Position numbers and translations under genes: made by a program. Below the pieces are notes generated by a model. It had not been told where the DNA came from and did no database searches. It saw only the letters and a program-made list of their open reading frames with translations. From Labia minor (lineage: Eukaryota > Arthropoda > Insecta > Dermaptera > Spongiphoridae), in NCBI GenBank assembly GCA_963082975.1, contig OY720345.1:17696491-17760490 (forward strand): DNA of 64,000 nt, given 5' to 3'. This document shows positions 23,501 to 34,496 of the stretch, in pieces. Positions within the stretch are counted from its first letter, which is position 1, and each line of letters begins with the position of its first letter.

Positions 23501-26500
23501 AATGTATATTTCCAATTAGTTAACTCAAGACTAAGTATTACAAATAGCTATCTCCAAAATGCTTAAATATTGCATCATTATTTGTCCCCTATTTACAAAA
23601 TTTAAATATTTTTTAATTTAAATACATGGTCTGTTCAAAAGAAAAGATGAAATTTAACTTGCTTTTTTGTTTTCTTCTTTTATATTGAATAAAATCACTA
23701 AATTAATTATATATATGCACGAGGTCTGTTCAAAAGAAAAGTTAATTTTGAAATTTCGCGGGCAGTATACATTTGATTATCGAAATTTTTTTGTTACACA
23801 CACCGTAATCATGCCTCAACCACCGTATTCACCAGATTTGGCCCCCTGCGACTTTTTTCTATTCCCAAAACTGAAGAGTCCAATGAAAGGAAAACGTTTT
23901 GCTACAATTGATATGATAAAGTCGGAATCGAAGAACGAGCTGATGGCCATACCGAAAAGCGCATTTCAGAAGTGTTTCGACAATTGGAAGTAGCGCTGGC
24001 ATAACTGCATTATATCTGAGGGGAATTACTTTGAACAAAATTGGGACAAAATGGGTATTGATGAATAAATAAATACTTGTCCAAATAATTCAAAATTCAC
24101 CTTTTCTTTTGAATAGACCTCGTATATTGAAATAATATTTACACAAAAATGTATTGTTATAAAATTTTTGTCTTGGAAACATTCATATATGAATTTTTTC
24201 AAAACAATTTCACTCGTATAAATATGTTATTCTTTTTTTCTTCCTCTATAATTGACACTATCTATCTATGACATTTCTCTCCATCCCTTTTAATAAAAAA
24301 TCCCCTTTTGGATTAGTCCTTTCCTGTTCATCTATTATGTTTTATTTCCTTTATTTTCTAACCCGATCCTACTTCCTGTCAGTTTCTTTGTAATCAATTA
24401 CATCATGATCAAAAGGAGACATTGTAATTGAAATAAAAACGAGGGAAATTAAGTTAATATTACCTATATGTATTCATACAATATATAATACTTATATAAA
24501 CTTTATATTATTGTTTATAATTAAATGAAATATATATTTATATATATTTGAATATATTAAAACGTATAAATACTCATAAATAATAAAGTAGATATGTAAA
24601 TGCATATTAATAAAGTCAATCATAGAGAAAACAATTTATTATGATTATCTATAGACCAAGCTATTCCTCTGAATAGGATGGTTTGAAATAATATGTGAAA
24701 CTATAAACTTTCGTCATTGAAAATAAATATTTGCTATCCAGTTGAGAAATTATCTAAAAAAAACCTTAAATAAACAAATATATAAACATGATTGGCTTGA
24801 TTATTCTCTTAAAAATGTGATAATGAAGAATTGAATAATCTTTATACATTTCCAAATAGAGAGCTATTAGAATTATAAAATGAAAAGGGTTAATATGAAC
24901 ATAAGGGATTTTTAGGTTCGAATGTGATAGAAGAAAGATTAATGAAAAAGTTTATTTATAGAGAAGCAATTGGTAAATGATTGTGGGTGGTTAAACCAAG
25001 GACTGTAACGTCTCAGGATGGGGTGGTTGGAGGAATATGTGGTTGTTTCGCGAAAAACCTTTGTGACCAGTACTAATAATAAATATATATAGTATTACAT
25101 TATTACATTAAAAATACGATATTACTATGGTCTTCCTAACTATATTATAAAATAACGTATATATTCAATAGAACAATTATGTATGTTTTCAAATTAACTC
25201 TTTTTTTTTCTATTATTAATCCTAATAGAAGTATAATAATAGAAAAAAAGAAAATCTTCTAATCATTCATTTCCTCAATTAAACTTCTCTAAAGGCTCCT
25301 TAACAACAGAACTTTTTCCCTTGTTCCTTAATCAATGGATCAATGCATTTATATAAATTTGAATTAATATATATATATATATATATATATTAAATATGTT
25401 GACTTGCATTTAATTAATATTTATAAAGTATTTCTTATTTTTATAACTATTAATAGAAAAATGTAAGAAAATCGATTTATATCGAATTATATTAAAAATG
25501 ATTAAAAATCCTTAAATTTATTACTAATAATATCCATCATTTACAATCCAAAAAAAGGTGATAAATATGCATAGCACGAATTCAAAAAGAGAACAACTTT
25601 TATAATAAAAACTTAAAAAATAACAATGTCGAATCTTTTCTAATCATTTTTTTTTTCAATTACAGGTGTTGGTCTTATGACCAGAAAAGTTGGAAATTCT
25701 GTCTCGCCCGTTGTTGAACTTGTTAAGAATGGTGATGAATATACTTTAAAGAGTAGTTCCACATTTAAAAACACCCAAATTACATTTAAAATCGGAGAAG
25801 AATTTGACCAAGAAACTCCTGATGGTAGAAAAGTCAAGGTAAACATTTATTTATTATTATTTCAAAATTATAAGTTTTTTTTTGGTATAAATAAATTTAA
25901 ATAAAAAAGAAAAAGGAAAATAGTTGTTTAAAGTAAATTGACATTGTTTTGTGATTTAACATCCAGAGTAAATTTGCAATTTCTTTCAAAATATTATTGA
26001 TTTATTAATTATATAAAAAAATTTTACATAATTTAAATAAAATGTTTTTAAGTAAAACAATAAGTGTTTAAAAAAGATTATATGCAAAAATACTTATGTA
26101 ATATATGTATATTATTATGATTATTAAGATTATACATTTGTTTACATTGAAAAATATGAAATGATAATTAATACATTTAATTAATGATTATTATTTACAT
26201 AATTATATTTGTTTCATTTTACTGCAAAAGTAGTCTTTTAATATTGTAGATGTAGACAATACATCATTTACAACTCTTCATTTCCTTTCATTATGATAAA
26301 AAATAAAATCCTCCCATATATATATATATATATGAATAAATAATTAAATAAATCAATAATTAAATATTTATTAAAAGAGCAATAATATTTTGTTTAATAA
26401 AAATAAAAAATGTATTTTTGAATTACAATTTTTCTATATAATATAATAATTTCATATTTATTATATAATTATTATCAATTAATGACAAATAAATATTTTA

Positions 26501-27807
26501 TTGATAAATTAATTATTTATAAATACTTTATAAATATTTTTTAGGCTTTGATAACTCAAGATGGCAACAAACTTACTGAAGTACAAAAGGGTGATAAAGA
26601 AACTACAATTATCCGAGAGTTCAGCCCTGACCAAATTGTTATGGTAATTTTTTTTAAATTGTTTTTAGTAAAAAAAAAAATAAAGAAATATTATTTATAA
26701 TAACAAGTATATAATAGAGGAATATAATGTATTATTTATATTTTTTATAAAATATATTCTATGCTAAAAAATTATATTTTGAACTTGATACCTTATCATA
26801 AATTGATAATATTTCTATAGCATAGCTCAGTGGTGAAATACTGAACTACTAAACTTGAGGGCGAGGATTCAAACTGGAATAAATTCACAAAAATAATAAT
26901 ATAATATTTTATTTATATATATGTAATGGTATACATTCTCAAATAAAAACTAACATGAGTAAAATGAAGTTAGACCCATCAGATCTATAAATATTTTATT
27001 AATTAAATTCACAATTTTTTATACACATTTATATACGCATTAAATATCTTATCATTTTTAATGTATGTAAACTATATATAGATAATTATTATTATGATTA
27101 TTATAAACCTTAATAATCTCTAACTATTCTGTTTGATATATTTAATATGCTTATGAGATAGATACAAAATGATTAAAATATATAAATATAAACTTAATAA
27201 TGTTTATTCGACTACAAGGTTGGGAAACACCTACTTTTTTGCTATTTAATCTGAGTAGACCAGTGTTTCACAATGTGGGGTCCGGGCCCCATGTGGGGGC
27301 AATTCGAAAATGGACTTGACACGAGTTTAACCCATTTTAATATTAAAAATTATGTATATATAACATAGGAACCATAAAAATTTTAGAAAGGCTTAACTAG
27401 GGCATGATACAAAAAAGGTAGGGAAATACTGGAGTAGACCGAACATATGACAGGCTAATTCAATTTAAGAATCTAATTTTACTTATTTTATAACATTTAT
27501 TTATTAATTTTTCATCTTCATGTAAAATATAAAATTAGTAGATATATTATGAATTTAATAAATTAATAAGGTTTATATTTATGTATCATTGACAATGGGT
27601 TTGCGTATTAAGGGATTCTTGAGTAAAAGTATCCATCTTTGCTTTATTCAATTTACTTATTTAAATAATTTAATTAATTTTTAATGTTTTTTTTTATACG
27701 TATATCAGAACAATTGAATTAGATTAATATTTTTTCTTTTGTTTCTGTTTCAGACACTCAAAGTCGACGATATTGTTTGTACTAGAATTTACAAACTTCA
27801 AGAATAA
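14012..27807 (+). CDS. fabp: Fatty-acid-binding protein gene (four coding exons)
   Basis: A small cytosolic lipid carrier that binds long-chain fatty acids in a ten-stranded beta-barrel and shuttles them within the cell. Joined exons 14012-14084, 25666-25838, 26545-26643 and 27754-27807 give 132 residues, the usual family length. Coding lengths of 73, 173, 99 and 54 bp follow the classic four-exon FABP pattern. The fatty-acid carboxylate site is present: Arg106 (TTIIREF), Arg126 and Tyr128 (CTRIYKLQE). The signature GKKYKLDKTENFEEYMKALG lies at residues 6-25, and there is no signal peptide. An 11.6-kb first intron holds several transposons. A second possible first exon lies upstream at 10273. 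Closest resemblance from memory is to insect FABPs. Confidence 0.92.
14085..14946. other. FABP intron 1, first part
   Basis: AT-rich. A G-run at about 14637-14645 is the only compositional oddity. No element recognised. Confidence 0.4.
14947..16109. mobile_element. Foldback element C1 (long TIRs), carrying a HINE-A insertion
   Basis: The left end GGTAATTAAATAAATTGATC and right end (opposite strand) GGTAATTATATAAACTGGTC continue as inverted repeats through CATGGATTTGGATAAAACTT and TACCA. The interior shares CTAGTTTACGGGATAAAAAT with the related element at 18616-19547. The HINE-A copy at 15013-15644 interrupts the left arm. No coding capacity. Confidence 0.65.
15013..15644 (+). mobile_element. 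HINE-A element, copy A2
   Basis: Starts ACTATCTCGCCAGAGATAGT (8-bp stem, 4-nt loop). It has a GT-rich core at about 15125-15184, ACGGTTTGAGCTAGAATGAT and ATGAAATTTGGTA motifs, then an AT-rich 3' half. It ends GCGAGATAGTCGAG, TGGAGACACTCCA (5-bp stem) and GCT. It is very similar to the copy at 48729-49354. Confidence 0.65.
16110..17173. other. FABP intron 1, AT-rich
   Basis: No gene. A short GC-richer patch near 16545-16595 (CACACCTCACCTGATGTCTC) is unexplained. Confidence 0.35.
17174..17356. mobile_element. hAT MITE, 183 bp, with perfect 8-bp target duplication
   Basis: The ends CAGCGATTCTCAACC and GGTTGAGAAACACTG are flanked by GTTTAAGA at both 17166-17173 and 17357-17364. The interior differs from the 7865 copy (GGGGCTCGAGCATAAAC), so it is a separate subfamily. 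Confidence 0.85.
17490..17670 (-). mobile_element. Mariner 5' end fragment
   Basis: Matches the outer 5' part of the mariner at 9610-9817 (GTGACTAACTTTTTCAGTTG, GATAATGTCAATATATGA) and ends AAAGACCTCG before TA. The flank from 17671 to about 17730 is also repeated, in inverse, at 23652-23719. Confidence 0.7.
17680..18615. other. FABP intron 1, AT-rich
   Basis: Apart from the mariner flank up to about 17735, no element or gene is seen. Confidence 0.35.
18616..19547. mobile_element. Foldback element C2, split by a hAT MITE
   Basis: Once the hAT insertion is removed, the left arm reads GGTAATTGTTTAGTCTAGCC then GATGTATGATGGATTTGG. This mirrors the right arm at 19500-19547. Inner motifs AAACTTTACCA and CTAGTTTACGAGATAAAAAT are shared with C1. 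Non-coding. Confidence 0.65.
18636..19046. mobile_element. hAT MITE D1 with perfect 8-bp target duplication
   Basis: The ends CAGAGGTGGCCAACCC and GGGTTGTCCACCCCTG enclose GCGGGCC-rich subterminal repeats. GTCTAGCC is duplicated at 18628-18635 and 19047-19054. It is the same element, inverted, as 48583-49602 but without the HINE-A inserted there. Confidence 0.85.
19548..21334. other. FABP intron 1, with one higher-complexity patch
   Basis: Mostly AT-rich DNA with ATT and AT microsatellites (about 19767-19790 and 20553-20582). The interval about 20590-20850 is more complex and GC-richer (GAAACGCCTTCTGCAGAATA, GGAAAGTGCAGGGAAGGTCA). It has no frame and no visible repeat partner. Confidence 0.4.
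21335..21900 (+). mobile_element. Repeat family F, copy 1
   Basis: Starts near ACTTCACTTCGTGTCTGTCT with a GTCT microsatellite, then CGCTCTTATGACAAATAG. It continues through an AT-rich body to GCGTCCAACGTTTTTCGTTG and GACAAAG-rich DNA. The same order appears inverted at 52870-53950. Non-coding. Confidence 0.6.
21901..23091. other. FABP intron 1, AT-rich
   Basis: No gene or recognisable repeat. Confidence 0.35.
23092..23181. mobile_element. 90-bp hAT-like MITE
   Basis: Ends TAGGCTGTCCCG and (opposite strand) TAGGGTGACCAAACGTCCCG, with repeated CGGGAC inside. It is flanked by perfect 8-bp duplications CCCTTTAT at 23084-23091 and 23182-23189. Confidence 0.75.
23720..24122 (+). mobile_element. 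Mariner copy, strongly deleted (403 bp)
   Basis: The TIRs CGAGGTCTGTTCAAAAGAAA and (opposite strand) CGAGGTCTATTCAAAAGAAA match, with TA after the right end. Only the last third of the transposase remains. An extra copy of the TIR lies in direct orientation at about 23633-23652, separated by a flank that is also present at 17671-17735. Confidence 0.8.
23799..24068 (+). pseudogene. Mariner transposase C-terminal fragment
   Basis: Contains QPPYSPDLAPCDFFLFPKLK with the third catalytic Asp, then KRFATIDMIKSESKNEL and the family's end RWHNCIISEGNYFEQNWDKM. A TAG at 23991-23993 interrupts the frame (FDNWK, stop, RWHNC), where relatives have a coding triplet. The first two catalytic Asp are deleted. 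Confidence 0.8.
24123..25665. other. FABP intron 1, last part
   Basis: AT-rich DNA with an AT microsatellite at about 25366-25390. A slightly GC-richer patch at about 24960-25080 (GGATGGGGTGGTTGGAGG) is unexplained. No gene. Confidence 0.35.
25666..25838 (+). CDS. fabp: FABP exon 2
   Basis: Encodes Gly25 to Lys82 (VGLMTRKVGNSVSP, then TFKIGEEFDQETPDGRKVK), covering the rest of the helical lid and strands B-E. The acceptor is TTACAG and the donor AAG|GTAAAC. 173 bp is the canonical FABP exon 2 length. Confidence 0.92.
25839..26544. other. FABP intron 2
   Basis: AT-rich with an AT repeat near 26316-26333. No element recognised. Confidence 0.5.
26545..26643 (+). CDS. fabp: FABP exon 3
   Basis: Encodes residues 83-115 (ALITQDGNKLTEVQKGDKET, then TIIREFSPDQIVM), including the ligand-binding Arg106. 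Acceptor TTTTAG, donor ATG|GTAATT. Confidence 0.92.
26815..26885 (+). repeat. tRNA-like fragment (degenerate SINE head or pseudo-tRNA)
   Basis: CATAGCTCAGTGGTGAAATA resembles a tRNA D-arm with A box, and GAGGATTCAAACTGG resembles a T-arm with B box. A continuous acceptor stem is not seen, and the D-stem does not pair well. It lies inside FABP intron 3. Confidence 0.35.
27261..27431. mobile_element. hAT MITE, 171 bp, in FABP intron 3
   Basis: The ends CAGTGTTTCACAATG and GGTAGGGAAATACTG are imperfect inverted repeats. GAGTAGAC is duplicated exactly at 27253-27260 and 27432-27439. Confidence 0.8.
27754..27807 (+). CDS. fabp: FABP exon 4
   Basis: Encodes residues 116-132 (TLKVDDIVCTRIYKLQE) and the TAA stop at 27805-27807. 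It holds Arg126 and Tyr128 of the fatty-acid carboxylate site. The acceptor is GTTTCTGTTTCAG. Confidence 0.92.
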   Translation, partial: TLKVDDIVCTRIYKLQE

Positions 27808-27955
27808 AAATTTTCTTATCATCACTGCTTTTTTTTTTAAGAAAATTAAGAAAAGAAAAATTTTGCAAGAATTTTATATATAAATTATAAATTTCTATTA
27901 TAGATTTTTTATCTATGTTTATAAAAATAATTATAATCATTATTTCCGAAACTGG

Positions 27956-27961
27956 AATAAA
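27956..27961 (+). terminator. FABP polyadenylation signal candidate
   Basis: AATAAA about 150 nt after the stop. A second AATAAA near 28073 is an alternative. AT-rich DNA makes chance matches likely. Confidence 0.4.
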
Positions 27962-28416
27962 TCTGCTTTTTTTTATTTAAAAAAATTAATATTTTTTTTT
28001 TTTTTTATGATCAAAAAATATTTATTATTTTTTTTGATTGGCTTATTATATATTTTTTTTATTTTTGTTTAAATAAAGGGTGTAGCTTTTAACCTTTTTT
28101 TCAAATTTCCTATCAAATATCTTTATAACATTACAGTTATTTATATTTTATTTCATTAATTTTTATAATAAAGTAATAATAAATTTAAAAATAAAATTGC
28201 TTAGGTACTACATAAAACAGTACGACTCGCAGACTTCATAAAATCATTTTGGTCTCAATTCTATATTCTTTGATGACTTAAAATAAAATTTTAATGTTTG
28301 CCTGGGAGGACAATTGAGGACAATTCAAATACCTATTAGAATATCACAACTAATGTTTTTTTTCTCAAAGAGGCATTTAAAAATTAGAGTAATTTAGAAA
28401 ATCTTAAACTTTATAT

Positions 28417-28723
28417 CAGGGGTGGGCAACCCGCGGCCCACGAACATATTTAAAATTTATATGGTGGCCGGCCATTATTCAAATGTTTTAATGATATTTA
28501 CCAAAATATTGAGTTATTTTTAATGACATTCATTACTAAAGTAAATAACATACCAAAAACATCATTTTTCGTCAATTGTGATTATTTTATGATAAATTTT
28601 CTTCACCGTTTTTTGAAAACATAATTTTCATTTTCATTTACCTACAAAACCAAAGTTAATGGCCCGCTTAAGTTTGGTTGTTTTCAATTTTGGCCCGCAT
28701 TACAAAAAGGTTGCCCATCCCAG
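28417..28723. mobile_element. hAT MITE, CAGGGGTGGGCAACC family
   Basis: The ends CAGGGGTGGGCAACCCGCGG and (opposite strand) CTGGGATGGGCAACC are inverted, with GGCCCGC subterminal motifs. CTTTATAT (28409-28416) and CTTTAAAT (28724-28731) form an 8-bp duplication with one change. Confidence 0.75.
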
Positions 28724-28904
28724 CTTTAAATAAATATTAAGTAATTTTATTGAATTTTCAAACTCAAGTAATTTTGTCATGTAAATTAATATGTAACTTA
28801 AAAATATAAACTTAATAAGTAAGAATAATTTTTAATTAAACACTCTGGGAAAATTTCAAATTTATTCTATTGATATATTTGATTTATGCGCATTTCAGTT
28901 GTTA

Positions 28905-29612
28905 CACCATCATCGGTAGTTAATAAGAGCAAAGCTTTTGATAATGATGCAAAAAATCAAATATTTTAATAAACTTAAAATCATCCCGAATGTTTAATTA
29001 ATCATTATTCTTTTTACTATTTCACCAGAGATAGTATTGCGATCATGAAAATTTTCGATGTCGAGATTTTGATGTTTTTATACGTTTTGAAGGTCCCTGG
29101 GTCATTTTCACTAAGGTTGAGAAAAATGTCTGTGTGTGTGTGTGTGTATGTAGACAAGATTACGAAAAAACGGTTTGAGCTAGAATCATGAAATTTGGTA
29201 TACGGGCATTATTCAAAATTCGTAGTTTTCTATCAACTTTTGAGAAATGTAGCTCATTCGGAAGAGAATCATTACCTACCACGTTTTCATTTTTTTTCCT
29301 CTAAAGTGACCGTAAAAATAAAGATATATGTTTGATAGTTTTTCACATGATTAAAGATTGTATAAAACTGCTATATATAGAATTTCAGCTTGATTGAATC
29401 GCTAAAAGTACCAGAATTAATTTTTTAACACTGCAAAACACGCGCCAACACGTGACGTGGTGCCATCAACAAAAAGCCAAACATGCGCTGCTTTAATAAA
29501 TATTATTTATTAATTTTAATTTATAATTTAATTAATTAAATTTAATTTAAATTAATATATGTTATTTAATACACTCCAACTGCGAGATAGTCGAGAGGAG
29601 ACACTCCAGCTT
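28905..29612 (+). mobile_element. HINE-A element, copy A3, with extra 5' segment
   Basis: The standard A element spans 29015-29612 (ACTATTTCACCAGAGATAGT to CACTCCAGCT). The preceding 110 bp (GTTGTTACACCATCATCGGT onward) is shared, inverted, with copy A5 at 34363-34485 but with no other copy. Confidence 0.6.
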
Positions 29613-31851
29613 TTTAAGTAATTTTTGACAATATTTCAACTAATGCCTAGGGTGGAATTTATTCAATTATTTTTTGTCTTTAATTAAAATTTTTATTATC
29701 CCATGTGTCAGTAGTGGGTCTTCTACACAAGAGGATATCAAAGTCGATGATAATGTTTCTACTTTTTCGTGAACATCGCCCAGGTGTATTATTAGAAAAA
29801 AAAATTCAATTTTTGCTTTTAAATAAATTTATTAGGAGTATATTATATTATTTTATATATACAATATTTATTGAATAGAATATGCGTATCTTTCAATCGA
29901 TTGAGATACAAAAAGATTTGAGATCACTCTGTCGATTTCAACTTTCAACTTTAAGCATTTATTAATCATTTTTTAACATTTCATTAGATTCTTTTAATAA
30001 TTTCTAATTATTTTATACTTATATACATAGTAATTAATAAAAAAATATTAACTATGCAGTGTGTTAGATTTTTAGTCATCTTTTTTCATGATATTCTATT
30101 TTTTTGGGAAATTTTATTCACATCTGTCGAGCATTCAATTCTGTTTCCTTTAATACACCGTCAAAAATAAATCATTCTGTCATATTAATTAAATATAGTA
30201 TTAATTATAAATAAAACTGATATGAGAAAGATACATTTGACTTTAATAATTCGATAAATTTAAATTATATAATATTGAATTTGTTTTGTAAATTTTGCAA
30301 TCATATTAAATTATTTTGGTATTTTTTGCATTTATTTTCCAGTTAAATATTTTAGAATAAATAACTATGAAATTCACAAACCTTTCTTATAGATTATTTT
30401 ATAAACCATTTATTAATCATCTTTCATATGTTTTTTATAAATTATATTTAGATTTCTTTTAGTAAATGATTTCACTTTAAATATATTTCAAGTAGATAGT
30501 TTAGTATAACGGAATAATATGAGATATATAGAATAAATGAGTCCTCTTTAGAAAATGTCATGACTACTAATTAATTAGTAAAAATACTGTTAAAATATTA
30601 CTTTATAAACTCTTCACTAAATCTGTGTTTATTATTTTAAATGTAACATTTTAATTTATAAATTTTGTTTTAATTACTTTAATTTAAATACAATTACATA
30701 TATTTTGGTTGATCTCTAAATAATATGAATAAAGTTTTCAAATTTTTATTTTCTTCTTCAAGAAAAAACATCACAGTACTGACTATAATAAAATTATTAA
30801 TAATCAAAAGAATTTTGGAAATCATATATACCTGAATTATAATATTAATCAGAAAATGTAAATAAAATCGCTAATTCATTGGCAATTATTAATAATAACC
30901 GGTTAACGCAATTAATGTATATACATTATTTACCAAAAAAGTAATTATAACGAATAATTATCAAATTTATAAATTACAAAGTAACATGTATATTGATATG
31001 TAAATATCTAATTTGTTCCTAACCATATATAATATAGGGAGGTATACTTTTAAGAAGTTTTTTTTGTAGATTTTAACTCTATTATATCTTTTTATGCTGA
31101 GTGAAAAATGATTCATTAAATTCTGAAATATTTTATTCGAATGAATTGATCTTAATATAAAAAAAAAATGAAAATTTATCAAAAATTATTTTATATTGAA
31201 ACATTTTTTTCCTCTCACAATGAGATTGTAGAATATTTATTATATCAATTTATTATATCAAAATCAATCTAATCTATATATTTTTAAGTATATGAATTTT
31301 TTATTCTAAAATAAAAAAAAAACATCTCAATAGTTGTCATATTTGGTTCGAAAATTTGGTTTTAATAGTACTAGGATTATAGATTTTTAATGTAAATTAA
31401 TTATAATGATTAAAATTTAAACAAATGATTAAATTTGCTTTTCAAAGTGTAGAAGTAGAAAAGTCTGACTGGTTATTTTCAATGTTTTTGTTTACTTTTC
31501 TTAAATGTAATAGAATTTTATTTCAAATGTTTTGAAATTAATTTCGCACAGATGTTCTGCTCAAAAAGCCATTATTTAGTCAATCTAATATTAATGATTG
31601 ATAGCATATTAAGCTAAAATCTCTGAAAAATATTTAGAAAAACCATCAGATCCAATAATGATTAGAAAAACATTGAAATTGAGTCTGAGAAAGTTGTATA
31701 TTCTAATTGAAAAAATTATAATTTTATTAAACCTATTGAACAAGCAAATCGTAATTTAGTTTTTGGGGGAAGGACTCTATATTTTTTTATTTTAGTTTAT
31801 TGCTCATCAAGATCATTAAAATAGCCTTGTGATTTTAATTTTAGTATGTTT
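29613..31851. other. Intergenic AT-rich DNA between FABP and the 32-kb repeat cluster
   Basis: No gene, RNA or repeat recognised in 2.2 kb. Open frames here are short and of chance type. Confidence 0.4.
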
Positions 31852-32482
31852 TTACCGACCGACGATAGTAAGGGAGGTATTGTTTTCACACCAAATTTCA
31901 CATGTGGAGATTTTTACATATCTCCACGAATCATGCATTTTCTAAACAGAAAAAAGTATTTTTAGCATGATGTATGTCCGTCCGTCTGTCCGTCCGTCCG
32001 TATAGATGTGTACAGCCTGAACGGCTCAACCGATTTTGATGAAATTTGGTATATTTACTTAATGCATCAGTGGGATGAATTGATAAACTTTTGGTGCAAT
32101 TCCGGAAACCGGAAGTGGTAGTATTAGCGATCGACGATAGGAAGGAAAGGGTTATTTTCACACCAAAGGAGATTTTTTTATATATCACCACGAATCATGC
32201 ACTTTGTATTGGTTTTATCCTCGAGAAAAATCATATTTATTAGTTTTTTCTTGATTTAAAATTATATGACGTCATCCAGCCATTCATGACGTCACAGCCT
32301 GGTCTTGCATATATATTATAAATAAAATAAAATTAAAAATGTTTATATTTATTATTTATGTATCCATATCTGTTTTTTATTACATTAATAGATATATTAA
32401 AATTATTTTAAATTGTTTCTGTAGCTGGAAATTAATTTATTTCAAACAGTCGGTCGGTTCGGACCTGGCCACAGGTCAACTT
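31852..32482 (+). mobile_element. HINE-B element, copy B1
   Basis: Begins TACCGACCGACGATAGTAAG and has a GTCC-type microsatellite near 31978-32002, then CCGATTTTGATGAAATTTGG and CGGAAACCGGAAGTGG. Two TGACGTCA sites lie at 32267-32274 and 32287-32294. The inverted partner CAGTCGGTCGGT is followed by the hairpin GACCTG-GCCA-CAGGTC and AACTTA. Non-coding. Confidence 0.65.
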
Positions 32483-33086
32483 ATTTTTTAAATTTTAAAT
32501 TATAATATATATATTAAATTATTATCTTGACGAGATTCGATCTCTAGTTTGCTGAACGAATCATAGTCTATATCGTAGTTACGTAAACACAAATTTAAAT
32601 TATATTCCAGAACAACTTGTGCTCTGCTATATGAAGTATATATATATAGGATAGGCATAACCGGCTCTACCTCGAAGCAAATATGCGACGCATCGAAGTG
32701 CTTCCGTATAAGGGCGCCATAATTTACGCAATATTTAACAATAATCTATTGAAATAAGTAAGATATAAATAAATATTTATTTCATTTTGTTGTTTTTAAT
32801 TTTAATCAATTTTTAAATGTTTGTAAAATAATTCAATAAAAATTATAAAATAATTTTTTTTTTTAATACTTATTTGAGGTGAGTCAATTACTATTCTGCA
32901 TGGGGCCTCAAGAACGTAAAACTGTATATACCTAGGTAGATTTAAGAATATAATTTTAAAATAGAGAATATATACAAAAGAGAATTATTGCATAATTTTA
33001 AAATGAAAATTTGATCTGTATTCAAAAAAGTGTAGTAAAGTATCTAGACATAAGAAATACAACAAAAAATATATTAAAACCAATTT
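32483..33086. other. Interior of the nested repeat cluster
   Basis: AT-rich with a higher-complexity patch at about 32650-32730. No gene seen. Confidence 0.35.
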
Positions 33087-33206
33087 AAAAAATTAGTTAC
33101 AGGTAAAAATTGTATTTAAATTTCCGACAACTTAAATAGCAGATTAACCACATGTAATAAATTACTACCTGGTTCACCAGACTATCACTCGGCCCTTAAA
33201 AAATAT
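33087..33206. repeat. Direct repeat J, copy 1
   Basis: AATTAGTTACAGGTAAAAAT through CACTCGGCCCTTAAAAAATA. The same segment lies in direct orientation at 34627-34742. Its end also resembles the inverted sequence at 51915-51950. Confidence 0.6.
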
Positions 33207-33765
33207 ACATACATAAAAGCACAGAAAATATACAACCTTCAGATTGTTCTTTCTGTTATCAAGCAACTGCGTTGCCCAAACGACCAGAACCGATATTTTT
33301 TTAAAATTTGTTTCTTTGAAAAATATATTCCTTCTCAAAAACCCAAAAATGTCTTAGAAATAAAAACCAATAGCTATTCAGTCATTTTTTAATACTGTTT
33401 TATTTTATAAGAAAAAACTCACGAGAGAAACAATTTTTCTTCATTAACTTTAATAATACTCCATATACAGAGATATTAAAAAAAATAATTATTATTAAAA
33501 TTTGTTTTAAATAGTTTTCATTCTCCGGATATCAATATTTTATCGATATAAATAAATTATCTTTCAAATTACAATCTGAATTGTATTAATATGTAATATG
33601 TAACTAAATAATTTTTATGTTAAATTTTATTTTTTTAAATGTGACTATAGTTAAATTATGATTATTTTTAAATTCATTGCCTAATTAGTTTCGATGGTCA
33701 TTAATAGCATTTTGTTTTATTTCTTTTCTTTTAAATATACATACATTTACATTTAAAATCAAAAT
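33207..33765. other. Unassigned AT-rich DNA
   Basis: Nothing recognised. Confidence 0.3.
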
Positions 33766-34485
33766 CTGGACTGTCTTTACTCGACTATCTCGTAAATTTG
33801 AATTGGATTAAATAACATATATTAATTTAAATTAAATTAAATTAATTAAATTATAAATTACAATTAATAAATAATATTTATTAAAGCAGCGCATGTTTGG
33901 CTCTTTGTTGATGGCACCACGACACGTGTTGGCGCGTGATTTGCAGTGTTAAAAAATTAATTCTGGTACTTTTAGCGATTCAATCAAGCTGAAATTATAT
34001 ATATAGCAGTTTTATACAATCTTTAATCATGTGAAAAACTATCAAACATATATCTTTATTTTTACGGTCACTTTAGAGGAAAAAAAATGAAAACGTGGTT
34101 GGTAATGATCTTCTTCCGAATGAGCTACATTTCTCAAAAGTTGATAGAAAACTACGAATTTTGAATAATGCCCGTATACCAAATTTCATGATTCTAGCTC
34201 AAACCGTTTTTTCGTAATCTTGTCTACATATACACACACACACACACACAGACATTTTTCTCAACCTTAGTGAAAATGACCCAGGGAACGTATAAAAACA
34301 TCAAAATCTCGACATCGAAAATTTTCATGATCGCAATACTATCTCTGGTGAAATAGTAAAAAGAATAATGATTAATTAAACATTCGGGATGATTTTAAGT
34401 TTATTAAAATATTTGATTTTTTGCATCATTATCAAAAGCTTTGCTCTTATTAACTACCGATGATGGTGTAACAACTGAAATTTTT
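33766..34485 (-). mobile_element. HINE-A element, copy A5, with extra 5' segment
   Basis: An inverted copy of family A at 33766-34362. It shares with A3 both the altered 5' hairpin (TTTCACCAGAGATAGT type) and about 115 bp beyond it, to 34485. Confidence 0.6.
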
Positions 34486-34496
34486 GCATTATCTTG

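Noticed and set aside
26815-26885. A functional tRNA gene in FABP intron 3
   Set aside because: D-arm and T-arm likenesses are present but no consistent acceptor or D-stem pairing; recorded only as a tRNA-like fragment.
31978-32002. CRISPR-like or tandem gene repeat from GTCCGTCCGTCTGTCC
   Set aside because: It is a short tetranucleotide microsatellite at the same position in every HINE-B copy.
31931-32191. Minus-strand open frame in HINE-B copy B1 (and a plus-strand one in B3 at 40508-40765)
   Set aside because: It is not shared as an intact frame by all B copies and shows no domain; frames arise from the repeat's base composition.
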